A stretch of DNA of 64,000 nucleotides from Kingdonia uniflora (GCA_014058105.1 JACGCM010002671.1:248001-312000), one strand, 5' to 3'; numbered from the stretch's first letter, positions 34,952 to 47,600 are shown. Program-made: numbers and translations. The notes: a model not told the origin generated them from the letters alone.

Positions 34952-35556
34952 ATTTCGATACATCAGGTGGAGGTAGTTCTATAACATTTTATTCTCTATT
35001 TAGGGCGACACTATGTAAAAATGGGCAATTAACAACTGTTATATATGTTGTTAATTCATGATTAATGACATAATATGTTGTTAAATTGATAAGCCCAATT
35101 GTGCACCTTAATAAGCTCGCAGTCCTTGCAAACCTGCCTAGATTTCAGATGAAGAATCTGAAGAAGGATAAAAACTTTTTTATGTTGATATAACCTAATT
35201 ATGGTTATTGGAATGTTATTCTTTATTTCTGACTTGGATGATGAAGTTATATGACTAATGACTAATGACTTACGAAAATTTGCCTTCTTAATACTTAATT
35301 TTCTCCATAGGTTATTCAAAAACAAAGATACGGTTGAGATTTTCGTTACTAAGACATGTTGGAAAGAATTCAACCAAATTTATATTCCGTTTTGGCAGCC
35401 CAGTGCAAAAACATATTCTTCCATATTATCCAAATTGGCCAGTCGTTCCTCTTAAACCCAAAGATACCGTTTCAGAGATAATATGTGTAAGTTAAAACTA
35501 GTTATGCTATTATTCGTGTATTGAATAAATGTTGTTATTTTGTTAATGCTATTATG
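34952..35556. other. CACTA interior between solo LTR and ClpC pseudogene
   Basis: AT-rich, with no supported gene. TATGTTGTTAATT-like words recur at 35040-35095. Confidence 0.45.
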
Positions 35557-37995
35557 CTAGAAGAATATGGCACCAATCTTTCAGAACTAGCAGAGGAGGA
35601 ATTTGTGTATCTTTCAGTTGTCTAGGATTACTAAATATGTTGGTTTATCGACTAAAAACTAAAACTTTCCTTGCATTTCAATCTTGGTCTTCCAGGGTAA
35701 GCTAGATCCCGTTGTTGGAAGGTCTAAGCAGATAGAACAGGTGATCCAAATCTTGTGTAAGCGGACAAAGAATAACCCATTTCTGATTGGAAAACTTGGT
35801 GTGGACAAAATAGTAATTGCACAAGGGATTGCTCAACGGATTGCAAATGGTGATGTACCGAAAAGACTGGCGAGAAAAAAGGTATGAACATGCCTACTTC
35901 ACTATTTACTGTATTATTAGATATACACATGTTTGTGTCTTAATCATGTATGAGTTGTGTGGGTTGATAAAAAATGAACTGTATTCAACCATGGATATCA
36001 TATTCTTCTTTTTTGTAAATTCTTGTATCTAGACAATTGGTTCAATTTAGTCTCTTAAGGAAACATATTATGTTCGACAAGTCAGGTTATTGCCTTGGAT
36101 ATGGATCTTCTTATTTCTGGTACAAACCATGAAGAGTTTGAAGAACGGGTGAAGAAGCTCAAAAAAGAAATTAAACAACATGATGACGTAATACTCTTTA
36201 TTGATAAAGTAGATACTTTAATTGAAACAGCTGCAACTAAGTGGGTTATTGATGGTACAAACATCTTGAGACTAGTTTTGGCAGGAGGTGAATTTCAGGT
36301 AATTTTGCTTAAGTTTGAGTAATTCCTTCATCTTATTATTATTCGCTTAAATACTTAAAAAGCATTGGATTGTACTTAAAACTGTCTTTTCCCTTTTGCC
36401 TATGGGGCACACGCATTTTACCTGATTATTTATTCTAACTTGGTTATCCAAAGTGCGCATTTAAACTTTGGTACAGTGTATGGGCTCAACAATCCTTGAT
36501 AAACACTGGAAGCACATTGAGGAAGATCCCACTCTGGAAAGACGATTCCACCTAGTAGAAGTGCCTGAGCCAACTGTTGACGAGGCAGTACATATTCTTA
36601 AAGGGCTTAAAGAGCAATATGAAACTCACCATATGCTCCGTTACACAGATGGGTTCTAGTTGTTGCTGCTCGATTGTCATTTCAGTACATAGGTAACTTG
36701 ACACTGACCTCAAAGTTTTGCACCTGCTTCATTCTTCTATGCGCAAAGATTCCTCGTGGCTAAACAGAGCTACTGCGTTCTCCACCAAGTTGGTTGTCCC
36801 CTACCACTGGAAAGAATGTACACATCTCATTGAGCGACTCTCGTATGTGCTCGATCTCCTCAAAGTGATTCCCTTAAAACCTTCATGTATCAGGGAAATA
36901 CTTTGTTTTTACTATCAAAATCCTTGCAACCATGATTTCTCCTGACTTACCTGGATGTGGGTTGGCGTGGTTCTTACATGCCTATGGGATTAGTCAGGCA
37001 AATTGTGATAAATTATGAACCCGGATGACACTTTCAAAAATATAAAATGCCGCATAAAATAGAAGAACACAAACTTAGAAAGGAACTTACCTCCATAGGG
37101 CAATCTAAGCATGACCACACGCTTGTGCCTCTTAATATGCTATGTTTTTTTTTATAATGTAGTTCTTATTGGTTTTCATTTGCTATGTTCTTTATAATGG
37201 GTGCCCTAAAGCCCCAGCTTACCTAGCAAAAAAAAAAAAAAACACATCGTCAATTCCATGTTGCCAATTATTCAGGTTTTCTAGACACATCTATTACTGA
37301 ATTGAAATTGTTTTACTATTAAGATTGTTCACATTTTTCGACCTACTTTCGCACACATTTACACATTTATGCTGGATTTTATGTGGACCAATAATCGTTC
37401 CCTCCCTGACACGGCAATCGACTTGATTGATGAGGCCGGTTCTCTAGTTTAGTTTTGCAATTCAAAGGTATGGGTATCCGTCCTTCATAATAAAACTATT
37501 TTTTTTTCGTGTACTTCTATATCTTTTTTGTTTACGCTCACTGTTTCTATGCAGCTTTGCAATAATGCCAGAAAACTGAAGAAACAACTCAGACAAATTA
37601 CTAATGAAAAGATCGAAGCTGTTCGCGATGAAGGGTTTGAAAAGGTTTATTAAACCTTCTTTGATTTTATTAATTTATACTCATATTGACATATATTAGG
37701 GACATTTATCAAAGGAAATTATGTTGTATTATATGGTATGCATCCGATATTTAAGAGATTTCCTCTTAGGACATTTATATTCCAAATGTAAAGGCAAGTA
37801 CGGGTTTGCTTCCTAGTCTTACTTATATTTGCAAATAAATTCATCCAGGCTCAAGAGTTGAGAGATAAGGAGGTGTCCCTTAGGCTACATATCACTAATC
37901 TCGCGAACGAGGGCAATAAACAAATGGAGACAAGTGATTCAGGCCTTATTGTGATAGAAGCTGAAATAATACAAATGGCACGAAGATCAAGTACC
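35557..37995 (+). pseudogene. CLPC: ClpC-type chaperone pseudogene (partial, introns kept)
   Basis: Part of the first AAA+ domain and middle region of a plastid ClpC ATPase, the unfoldase of the stromal Clp protease. Exons read 35557-35598 (LEEYGTNLSELAEE), 35696-35881, 36086-36298, 36477-36692, about 37390-37467, 37555-37644 and 37849-37995. Walker A reads [13 protein letters not shown] instead of GxxGxGKT. Walker B reads LFIDKV, with the catalytic Glu changed to Lys. Exon 4 shifts frame after RYTDG, exon 5 carries a TAG, the first intron's donor is GA and the exon 5 acceptor is not visible. The N domain, the second AAA+ domain and the 3' end are absent. Kept introns mean genomic, not mRNA, origin. 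Confidence 0.85.
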
Positions 37996-38489
37996 TGAGG
38001 ATTCTTCTGCGTTTTTCCTATTAGGTAAATGTTCTTATAAACTCTTGTACATTTTTTGAAATTCCTCTTGTTATCCATTTAACAACTAAAAGTTCAATGG
38101 GGTTTGACCTTTATAATTTATTTGTTATGTTAACTTTCTTGCAAGGTGCTTCCCATCTTTTTGAAGGCCTTTATAATGGATTGATGGAGCTCCCTGTTCT
38201 TGGATCCGTTACTACTTTTGAGGTTATCGTTTGAACACCGCTATATTAATTTTTTTCTTTTAAAGCCACTGCGCTTCCTTTTTTTGTTTCTCAATCCATG
38301 GTTTTTTTGGATTTATTATAGGGAACATGTATATAACCAGTGTACCTGGATTTTTTGGGCCAATATTTATAAATAAAATAAGTTATTGAATTGTGTATTT
38401 TTGATTATATATGTTATATGATGTATACAACAGGTGCAATTTGTTGTTCTAAATTGTGTAGGTTTTGACTATTTTTTTTATTTTTTTTA

Positions 38490-38803
38490 AAAACAAATAA
38501 AAATTAAATTACCACAGACTAAAGCAGTGGTAAATATCCTAATTATACTACTGATATTATCCGTGGTAAAAAAATTGCCACCAATTTACTCCCTATCAGT
38601 CAAAATGGAATAATGAGGTACATATGATATTATATCACTGATTATATCGGTGGTAAAAAAATTGTCACGGATTTACTCCGTATCAATATAAATTAGATAA
38701 TCACAGATAACCATAGTTAACCTTTTACTACAGACTTTATCCGTGGAAAAATGACTATTACCACAAATAAAGACCGTGGTAATTTAGTAAAATTGGTGTA
38801 GTG
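38490..38803. repeat. CACTA right subterminal repeats and terminus
   Basis: At least six copies, in both directions, of TATCCGTGGTAAAAA-like words (also CACGGATTTACTCCG and CCACAAATAAAGACCGTGG), ending TTGGTGTAGTG at 38803. Such subterminal motif clusters are transposase-binding regions in CACTA elements. Confidence 0.75.
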
Positions 38804-38806
38804 CGT

Positions 38807-40626
38807 CCAAACACGTGCTCCCAACTTATATTTTGCTCACATCATCCTTGCATTGTTAGCACTACGAAAAAAAGATACAATTTGGTGGAGGCTTCGACCG
38901 AATTTGCAAAGTCGTGGTTGTAACTTCATTAGCTATGTTACTACAGTTCAAGCTAATAAGTGAGGCTTGCATGCTTAAATGCTGTAAAATGCACCCCTTC
39001 TGTCTCCGGCCGTTCTCTTCCTCAAAATGTTGATGTTGCAACAAGAATCTGGTTTGCTCTACGCATCTCAGAAAAGTCAGTTGCAGAAGCAACAAAAGAT
39101 ATATGGAAAGGACAATATCACTCGTTGGCATGGGTAACATGGAATTGCTCTAGCCTTACACTCTTTCGCTGATGTACTGAGGTCGACATAAAAGCTACTG
39201 CTTGCTTCATCTAACATACAAGTCCCAAGTATTGGATTTAGTCAATCGACTTAAATCATACTTGGGGGCGAGCTTGACCTCAGCTTCAGACTCAATGCTC
39301 GACCTTATTATTATACTTTTTACCATCTCTCAATTTAAACTCGTTAACAAGATCGTATCCAAAAAAGTGCTCGAGGTCAAGGTGCTAGAGGCTATTTACA
39401 ACTTATTATCAAGCTCATATCCAATAAGGTGTTCAAGTTGAGTCATGCTTGAAGTCGACACAAAAGCTACTACTTGCTTCCTTCAACATAAAAACTCCAA
39501 GAATTGAATTCAGCCAATCGACTTAAATCATACATGGGGGTGAGCTCGACCAAACACATTGCAGGTCGATAATTGGTTCGTCCAATTCGACCAACAGATA
39601 ACATATTCCAGGTCGGATATTGGTTCGTCCAAATTTGACCAACAGATTACATATTACAGGTCCATAATTGGTTCGTCCAATTCGACCAACAGATATCATA
39701 ATCTAATACATTGCAGGTCGGTTATTGGTTCGTTCAATTTGACCAATATATCTAATACATTACAGGTCGATAATTGGTTCGTCCAATTCGACCAACATAT
39801 ATCATAATCTAATACATTGCAGGTCAGTTATTGGTTTGTCCAATTTGACCAATAGATCTAATACATTACAGGCCGATAATTGGTTCGTCCAATTTGATCA
39901 AACAGATTACATATTACAGGTTACATTTCACAGTTTATATTTTACTATTTCTTATATTTTGTGTACGTCGCTCTTATACCAATGAAATACTTGTGTTTGA
40001 CTGACCTACATCAGAGTACACTTTTACTATCTTATACAGTACTCTTCTACTATCTCTATTATTTTTGTACGTCGTTCTTACATTAATAAAATACTTGTGT
40101 TTGACCGACTTATACTACAATATTTTTCTACTATCTCATACAAGTACTCTTCTACTACATAACACATCTACAATATTACAGATAATTAATGAGCTCACCC
40201 CAATTCTAGTATTATAGGTCGGTTATTGGTTCCTCTAATTCGATCTTCTATTGCATTACAGATCAGTTATTGGTTCATCCAATTCGATCTTCTAATACAT
40301 TATAGTTCGATTATTGCTTTATGTAATTTGATCTTCTATTATATTACAGATCGGTTATTGGTTCATCAAATTCGATCTTCTAATACATTGCAGGTTGATA
40401 ATTGGTTCGTCCAATGTCAACTAACAGATTACATATTACCGGTCAACAATTGGTTCGTCCAATTCGACCAACACATTTATGGCGCATTATGAGGCAGTTA
40501 CAAATAAGAAGAGTTACTCATCCCGTTGGGAATGATCCCCACATATTGAATACAACATTAATGATGTTTCTCAACCAACACCACTCGCTCATGATGTTTC
40601 TCGTGCTCTTGGCTGAGAGGGGCGGT
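38807..40626 (+). other. Right internal region of the outer retrotransposon
   Basis: About 350 bp may be captured coding DNA: the continuation of the interrupted ORF, then a low-support ORF at 38960-39172. It then becomes repeats only. Two ~95-bp direct copies (39181-39280 and 39450-39550) share GTCGACA-AAAAGCTACT and AATCGACTTAAATCATAC. A ~110-bp direct repeat (about 39945-40010 and 40055-40110) shares ACTTGTGTTTGAC. Confidence 0.55.
39560..40475. repeat. Array of about 13 hairpin units
   Basis: Degenerate ~45-55-bp units of the form ACATTRCAGGTCGATAATTGG, TTCGT, CCAATTCGACCAACAGA. The two halves, GGTCGAtAATTGG and CCAATTCGACC, are inverted repeats around a TTCGT loop. Seven units lie at 39560-39900 and six at 40210-40475. 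Confidence 0.85.
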
Positions 40627-41139
40627 TGTAAGGGCCTATTCCCACTCTCGATCTTAAGCCTTAGCTTCGACCAACATACAACTAATCAACCTCCGTGGAA
40701 ACAACCCGAACTCGTTGACACACGACGTCATTTAATGAAGCCGTTACAAGACAGAAGAGTTACTCAAGCCGTTACACAACCATTATGAAGACTCATCAAA
40801 ACTATGATTGTAACGTTCGTCATTAAAGTAAATAATGGTCATAAAACGGTCATATTATAAGACCTATAAATAGGACAGAGAACTACATATTAAAGAGATA
40901 AAATACGAGACAAACTTTTCCTATCAAGAAAGTCTATACAAAATTATCCAGAGCATTCTTTGTAATTGCTAGTCAATCAATAATATATCTCTTTCTAAAT
41001 CCTCAAGAGATGTCGTGATTTTTAACCTATTTAAAGGTTTTCCACGTTAATTCGTGTGTTTGATTAGTTATTGTTTATTACGTTCTAATCGTATTCGGTG
41101 TGAGATACTAAGTTCGGAATACGAAATTAGGCTCTTACA
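40627..41139 (+). repeat. 3' LTR of the outer retrotransposon
   Basis: Starts TGTAAGGGCC and ends GGCTCTTACA, near-perfect inverted ends. It aligns to 11620-12128. Confidence 0.88.
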
Positions 41140-41345
41140 ATGAGAACATCACTTATAATTAAAATTAATTTTGAGAGAAAATGATTAAGTCAATTTTGGT
41201 ATGTGATTGTGAGAAAGTTTGTAAAAATTCATGTTTGGATAAGCTTTTGAGAAGAAATTTGCAAAAAATATTTTTTATGGTTTTTACCCACACCAACGCT
41301 AGGATCCTACGATTTGTATGTTATAAAAGTATTGGGACAGTAGAT
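41140..41345. repeat. Repeat A, right half of the split copy
   Basis: From ATGAGAACATCACTTATAAT to GGGACAG it matches 8521-8720. It continues the left half that ends at 11619. The next ~130 bp contains a further degenerate duplicate (CCACCAACACTA ... TTTTGTATGTTA). Confidence 0.8.
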
Positions 41346-41637
41346 TTCAATATTACTCATGAACACTAGGCTTTTAGCTTTGGAAAATCAATTTCTATGG
41401 GTTTATTTTTATTTTCTCCCACCAACACTAATTACTTAAAGGTTTTGTATGTTACAGAAATGCAATGCCAACAACTCCATCAACGCAGGTACCATAGCGC
41501 CTAGGTAGTAAGATTATGAAAAACAAGGTTTTGGTGGGGTGCTCCTACAAAAAAACAAACAAACAAGCGTACTGATTAGAGAACCACCCAATTTCAAGAC
41601 TCCTTCTCACACGCTATTGAGCTTCTCTGTTTCAGCA
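41346..41637 (+). promoter_or_regulatory. DJ-1 upstream region
   Basis: Only ~490 bp separates the DJ-1 ATG from the end of the transposon nest, and part of that is repeat A. CT-rich leader-like sequence (TCAAGACTCCTTCTCACACG) lies just before the ATG. I see no clear TATA box, so promoter assignment is by position only. Confidence 0.35.
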
Positions 41638-44600
41638 ATGTCGTCTGCTCTGAAAAAGGTACTCTCTCTCTCGCAAAGCACATCTCGTCGATCTTGTTCT
41701 CTCTTTTGATTGATAAATTTGAGAAGTTTGAAGCAGGTTTTGGTTCCGATCGCAAACGGTACTGAACCAATGGAAGCTGTGATCATAGTTGATGTTCTGC
41801 GAAGAGCTGGAGCTGAAGTCACTGTTGCTTCTGTCGAGAAGGATCTTCGTGCTGATGCATCTTGGGGGTTGAAACTTATTGCTGATACCCTAATTGCTGA
41901 TTGTACTCAAACTACTTTCGATCTCATCTCTCTTCCGGTAGGTATTCAAGACAACAGTTGAGAATTTTAGTTGTTTGTTTGTGTTTATGAGTTGAGTTTT
42001 GTGCTATAATTTGTGCATTTTTAGGGAGGAATGCCAGGTGCTTCTACGTTGAAAGATTGCGAGATTTTGGAAAACATGGTGAAGAAACATGCAGATGAAG
42101 GGCGGATTTACGCTGCGGTTTGTGCCGCTCCGGTTGTTATGCTAGGACCGTGGGGTTTGCTCAAGGGACTGAAGGTAATCTTTATAGTTCTAGCATTATG
42201 CAAATGGAAAGTGTCAAACTCGTAAAAAATAAAATAAGAAGGAACATTTTACGGGTTTGTAGTATAGCAAAGTGATTTTCTCTTAATTTATGAACTATGT
42301 TGTTCTCATTGTTTATGATATTTAATTTGTTGTAGGCGACTTGTCATCCATCTGTTATGGATAAACTATCATTGTTTGCAACTGCGGTTGAATCGAGAGT
42401 CCAGCACGACGGACAAGCTATTACGAGTCGAGGACCTGGCACTACTATGGAGTTCTCGTTGGCGCTTGTTGAAAAACTATTCGGGAAAGAAAAGGCTAAA
42501 GAGGTTGATGGACCAATGGTATGTTGCTTCTGCTTTATACATTCCTCATTAGTTAATAAAATGTTTTTGTATTGTATGGGAGGATTTACATTACAGGTCA
42601 GGAGGAATCAGGCATTTGGTGTATTTTAGGAAGATATCTAGTATGGCAGAAAATGTGATGTGTTATTTATAGGTTTACTTAACGTTTCTTATTGTCAAAA
42701 TTTAGCATAAACGAGACCTATAGAAAAAATAGCTTATATTACATTGTAAGCAGTAGGCATATAAGAGGAGTGGAAGTATTTAGTAACTGAGGTCATAAGT
42801 AATGCTAGAAAAACTAATATGTGACATGATGAAAAAAAAAACAAAAAAAACAAACAGTTGGGAAATATCTAATGAGAGATTGGAGTAGAGATTGCTTTTG
42901 ATATTATTGATAAGTCTCGTGGTCATACTCACGACCACGTATAACACGTTTCATACATCATGTGCGCACCCTCTTATATAGTTTATGTTATTTATTTTAA
43001 TTGCATTATAATTAGGAGAAATCTTCTAATTAGAGTCTAGCTAGGGTTTCTATTTGTGCTAGGTCTCTTTTTCTATAAAAGAGAGCCTAAACTTAATTTA
43101 TTTGGTATGTTGGTTTTAGTGAGAGAAAAGGCTTAGCCTTAGAGAGAGATTGTAGAGTTTGGGGCAAATTTCATAAACACTAGGTATTTGACCTTTATTT
43201 TATGTAATTGAGAGATTTTAGTATTAATCAAGGTTAATTTAGCTTTCGGGTTATTAGTTTTCTTACAATTGGTACCAGAGCTAGCAGAATTCTGCAAGGG
43301 CAAAAAAAAAAATCTTCTGCTATAGTGATTTCAGTGTTACTGCAGTGATTTTTGCATTTGCTGATTTCGGCGTTGATATAGTGATTTCGGTGAGTGCTAC
43401 AGTAATTTCTGTGTGTTACAGTGATTTCCCGGTGTTGATACAGTAATTTATGTAGGAATTTTCTTTTACGACGAACGATAAGAAAGAAAACACCGAAGAA
43501 ACTTATCAAAATCACATAAGAGCGTTTGAAATCAGTAGAGGAATCTACGGCGCTGTTGGTAGAATCAAATAAGTTGGTGACTAAGCAACTTGAGGTGATG
43601 CTTGCCAAAGTGTGTTCGGTGTACGGTTTTGGTGGTGACAGAAGATTTGCCGACGCCATTGAAGATGAAGTAGAAATAGGAAAGAAGATTGTTGAAAACG
43701 CGAGGGAGTTGTGATAGAAGATTCGAAGAAATTCGATGGAGATGGCTTGGAGATGAAACACCACGAAGAGACAACGGAGAGAGAGGTTCACCGTGCGATT
43801 GATCTAGTCGGTGGGAAAGACGGAGACGTGTCGAAGAATTTTTGGTCAAAGTCCGACGATGAAGTTGCGACATTGATGCGAAAGGTTCACATAAATGATT
43901 TCCAATTATCAGGAAGACCAACCCTAATCCAAACCCTTGCCTAGAATTCAGAGAACGATCGGAGAGGAGATGATTACATCACCAACGACGAAGGGTGAGA
44001 CTTCGATGATTGGCAAAACTCTGATTAACGGAGTTGATGCACCGGAGTGTAAAACCAATACGGCAGGTTACACTATGCAGTCCAAAGACACACTACAAAG
44101 CACAAAAAAGCGTGGAGGGGCATATCGGGTCCGAGAGAGTATGGAGAACCCGATAAGGGCTGACTTTCGCAAACAACCTCCAACGGTTAATTGGGATAAA
44201 CCCTCAATCTTTGATGAGTTTCCAGAAGAGGTAATATTCTCAAAGTTCAATGATTCGTTTTTGCATGAGTTTGAACGTCCAAGTCATAGTTTTAATCAGT
44301 TTTTGGAGATTCAATATAGTCAAGCACAATGTTTTTGGCAATACTGTAGTATATCTTTTCACGGGTAGGAAAAGTGGGACGGTAAGTACAGTGGACAGAT
44401 TCGCAACTGTCTTATTCTTGGGCTACCTCTTCTGAGTTCAAGATTTTGTTTTGTTATGCAACCAGAATTAATGGGTACAGAAAGTACCGTGGAAGATTCT
44501 GTAGTTGTCGTATGCTCAACGTTACTTCTTATGAGTTCAAAATTTGTGGTCGAATTTTTTGTAGCAGGGGAGAGTTGATAGGTCGTGAGGTTGCCCACGA

Positions 44601-47600
44601 AGATGATTCTTGGGTTTAAGAAAAGGCTTTTGCGAAGTTGGATCCATTTTTAATTACGAGGATTATATCGAGTTGCAAAATTCGTGGTCGTACCCACGAC
44701 CACGCATAGCACGTTTCGTACATCATGTGCGCACCCTCTTATTTAATTTATGTTATTTACTTTAATTGCATTATAATTAGGAGAAATTTCTTAATTAGAG
44801 TCTAGCTGGGTTTCTATTTGTGCTAGGTCTCTTCTCTTATAAAAAAGAGTCTAAGCTTAGTTTATTTGGTATGTTGGTTTTAGTGAGAGAAAAGGCTTAG
44901 CCTTAGAGAGAGATTGTAGAGTTTGAGGTAAATCTCATAAACCCTAGGACTTTGACTTTTATTTTATGCAATTGAGAGATCTTAGTATTAATCAAAATTA
45001 ATTTAGCTTCCGCGTTATTAGTTTTCTAACAATTATCATTGTTGTCGTGGATTCCAGATGTGGTGGCGGCATGGGTATCGTGTATGTACTTACATTAGTA
45101 AGATCTCTTCTCTTTAAGAATGTAGGTAGCTTCTGGAGGGTATATTGAATAATAAATAGGACAAAGCCATTGATGGCATATTAGTACTAGATGAGTAGAT
45201 CAGATATGCAACCTGAATGCCAGCTAGCCTACCTTGTAACTTCCCTTCGAGTTGCTACCAAGGGTCTGTACCCATTCCTGTGAGTAGGACCTTGAGTTGC
45301 CTGATCATCTTAATAGAATAGGTGAGTTCTGAATATCAAATCTAATCATGTCTTGGATGTGTTTCTTTTATCCCGGACATGATTCGGTCGAGGAACTGGT
45401 TTCATTTCAACATTTGATTTTTTTATTTCAACAATTAATTTAAGAAGCGTGACTTTTAAAGGTTTGCAAGCATGATAAAATTCCTGTTCGTTTTAGTTTT
45501 GTAAGCCAAATCGCTATATTGATTAAAATAGGAGAATTGCAATCTGATGTACAAAAAGGCCCTAGCATCTTCCTCAAGCGTAACCTTAAGGTCCTGAGGG
45601 AAAGAGCTAAGGGCAAAGACCCTTGTGCCAACTGAAGTGGGAAAAAAGCGCAAGTTAATCAGCATATTTATTGGTCTCTCTACAACAATGATAATTTTCC
45701 AACTCTCTGAAACCAGATATCAACTACCAAATGTGACTAGCAAGCACCAAACTTTCCCAAGCTGTTTCTACTCCATTCTGTAATCCCATAACAACACACT
45801 ATTCCAGCACTGCTTTTATAGCTTCCATCTCATGATGAATTACAGAATCAGGTATAGATTTACCTGCCTATCCAAAACAACATTCACCTGATCTGCCTCT
45901 CATAACTCCCCGATAACCTCCTGCATCTTCATAATACGCACCATCTGATCTAAGAAGCCAAACTCCATCAGGTGGGGGAATCCAGCTACAATATTTAGGT
46001 AAGAGCACCATTTGGTATGACCACCATTTGATCCAGGACATGGTGACCACCATTTGGTTCTTGGTATCGTCAGATTAGATGAAAATATGTTCAAGCTCTT
46101 AAAATCTAATCATGTTGGGAACCCTTGGAAATGTTTTGTTTAGGGCACCCCTTGAGAAGCTTGATAAACTTGACCAGATCTAGGCGTGATTATAAGTGAG
46201 TTTGTTTTGGACCTATAGTTAGAAATATACCTTCAATTTCATTATTGTTTGCCTATTTTATAAGGATATGTTCACTTTAAACCACCTTTGCTAATTGAGA
46301 TTAGGGAATAAGTTAGTTATTTAATCCTATCTGGATCACTTGTTGCATGTCTTTACGGGTTTAGATAGATCAAATCTCATGATTTAAAGTTTATCTAAAG
46401 CCCAAACAACAGTAAAACCTCTCTATATTTATCGCCCACAAGTTAATAATCTCCCTATATTAATAGAAAATCGTCGGTCCTGACTTCGTCTTAAAGGGCA
46501 AGTTAATAACCTCTCGAAGTTTTTATTTAATATTTTTTTTGTTGCCCAATGTAAAAATTTAGTCATAATAGATTTATATATTAAAAGTTGAGGCATTACT
46601 TGCGAGATATCCCCTATATTCTTATAACATATAGTATTTTCCTCCCATAAAATTTTATTAGTAGGGAAGAATATTTGCAAGTTCCCTTACCTCGTGTGAC
46701 ATCTTTCCCAAAATTAGAGGTGAGAAAAAACCGACCGAACGGACCTAAACCGAGCCGAGCGGGTTGATTATTGCAGTAGTATGGTTCGGTTTTTAAATGC
46801 TTTCACTGACAAAGGTCGGTTCGTTGAATATATAGACTGCTAAAACCGAACCGAACCGACTTATAATTACTTTATAAGCATTTATGTTAAACCACATGCC
46901 ACAGTTAGAATTTAAACCATAGTTTGTCGACTTTGTTCTCTTTTCTTTTCTTGTGAACACCTCATCTCCTTTAAAGATGTAATAATTGTAAATGAAGAGA
47001 GAGAGAGACTCTTTTCTCAGATCTCAAAATTGGGACTTTTCTTCTCCTCATCACAAACTCAAACTAGAGACCCTAAACTTCAAACAAATCTCCTACCCAG
47101 AAACCTGTAGAATATAAAGTTTATGAACTTGTAAAAATAGTTTTCCTCTTGGTTTATGCAACAGCAAGAAGCAAATGGAAACAACACTAACAGGAGTTTA
47201 TAGGTAGCAGCAACAAGCACCAACCAAGTCTTCTTTGCAGCGAATAACGGCAGTAACACAGTTGTAACGGCAGCGAGTTAACAGCAAATAACAAACAGCA
47301 TCAGGTCTGATTTGTTGTGCAAAAACAGACAGATTTTAGCTCACGAAACAGGCAGATTTCAGCGCAGAACAGGTAGATTTTAGCGCAAGAAACAGGCAGA
47401 TTTCAGCGCAAGAACAGCTCTGGTTAATACCTCGTAATGTGTAAACAGTTCCTGTAACAAAGAGATAGTAGAACAGTAACAGCTCGAGGCGTGGGTCGCA
47501 CTCTTTTTAAAGAGTATTTCGACCTATCTCGAGTAAGGCAACGAATGTCTGATCTCTTCCAGGATACAACAAGTGTAACGTATACAGTAGCTTCAGTTAT

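Larger units (their letters stand above)
13023..38803. mobile_element. CACTA-type element, 25.8 kb, with gene-fragment cargo
   Basis: Left terminus CACTACACCAA at 13023, right terminus TTGGTGTAGTG ending at 38803, an 11-bp terminal inverted repeat. Both ends are flanked by CGT (13020-13022 and 38804-38806), the 3-bp duplication expected for CACTA. The right end has subterminal repeats of the TATCCGTGGTAA type; the left has TTTATCTGTGG. No TNPA/TNPD-like transposase is visible. About 11.6 kb is a nested gypsy element and 2.9 kb a solo LTR. The rest includes copies or fragments of at least six plant genes. The pairing of the two ends is inferred from repeat, duplication and frame continuity. 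Confidence 0.75.
11620..41139 (+). mobile_element. Non-autonomous LTR retrotransposon carrying gene fragments (outer layer of nest)
   Basis: Two homologous LTRs in direct orientation (11620-12128, 40627-41139) are flanked by the same 5-bp duplication ATGAG (11615-11619, 41140-41144). The sequence on either side is the left and right half of one repeat A copy. Without the CACTA insertion (13023-38803) the element is about 3.7 kb. Its internal DNA holds a UDP-arabinopyranose mutase fragment, an unidentified ORF and a hairpin-repeat array. A purine-rich tract, GAGAGGGG, precedes the 3' LTR. No gag or pol is visible, and no clear primer-binding site follows the 5' LTR. Confidence 0.85.

Noticed and set aside
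38857..38880. Second CACTA left end (CACTACGAAAAAAA)
   Set aside because: No matching right end or 3-bp duplication seen, and the frame crossing this spot is open; possible but unsupported.
39560..40475. CRISPR-like array
   Set aside because: Plant nuclear context, units degenerate and contiguous, no constant repeat with unique spacers, no cas genes; it lies inside a retrotransposon.
43234..43921. Long minus-strand ORFs
   Set aside because: They overlap the small LTR element's PBS and sense ORFs and have low-complexity His/Asn translation; likely chance.
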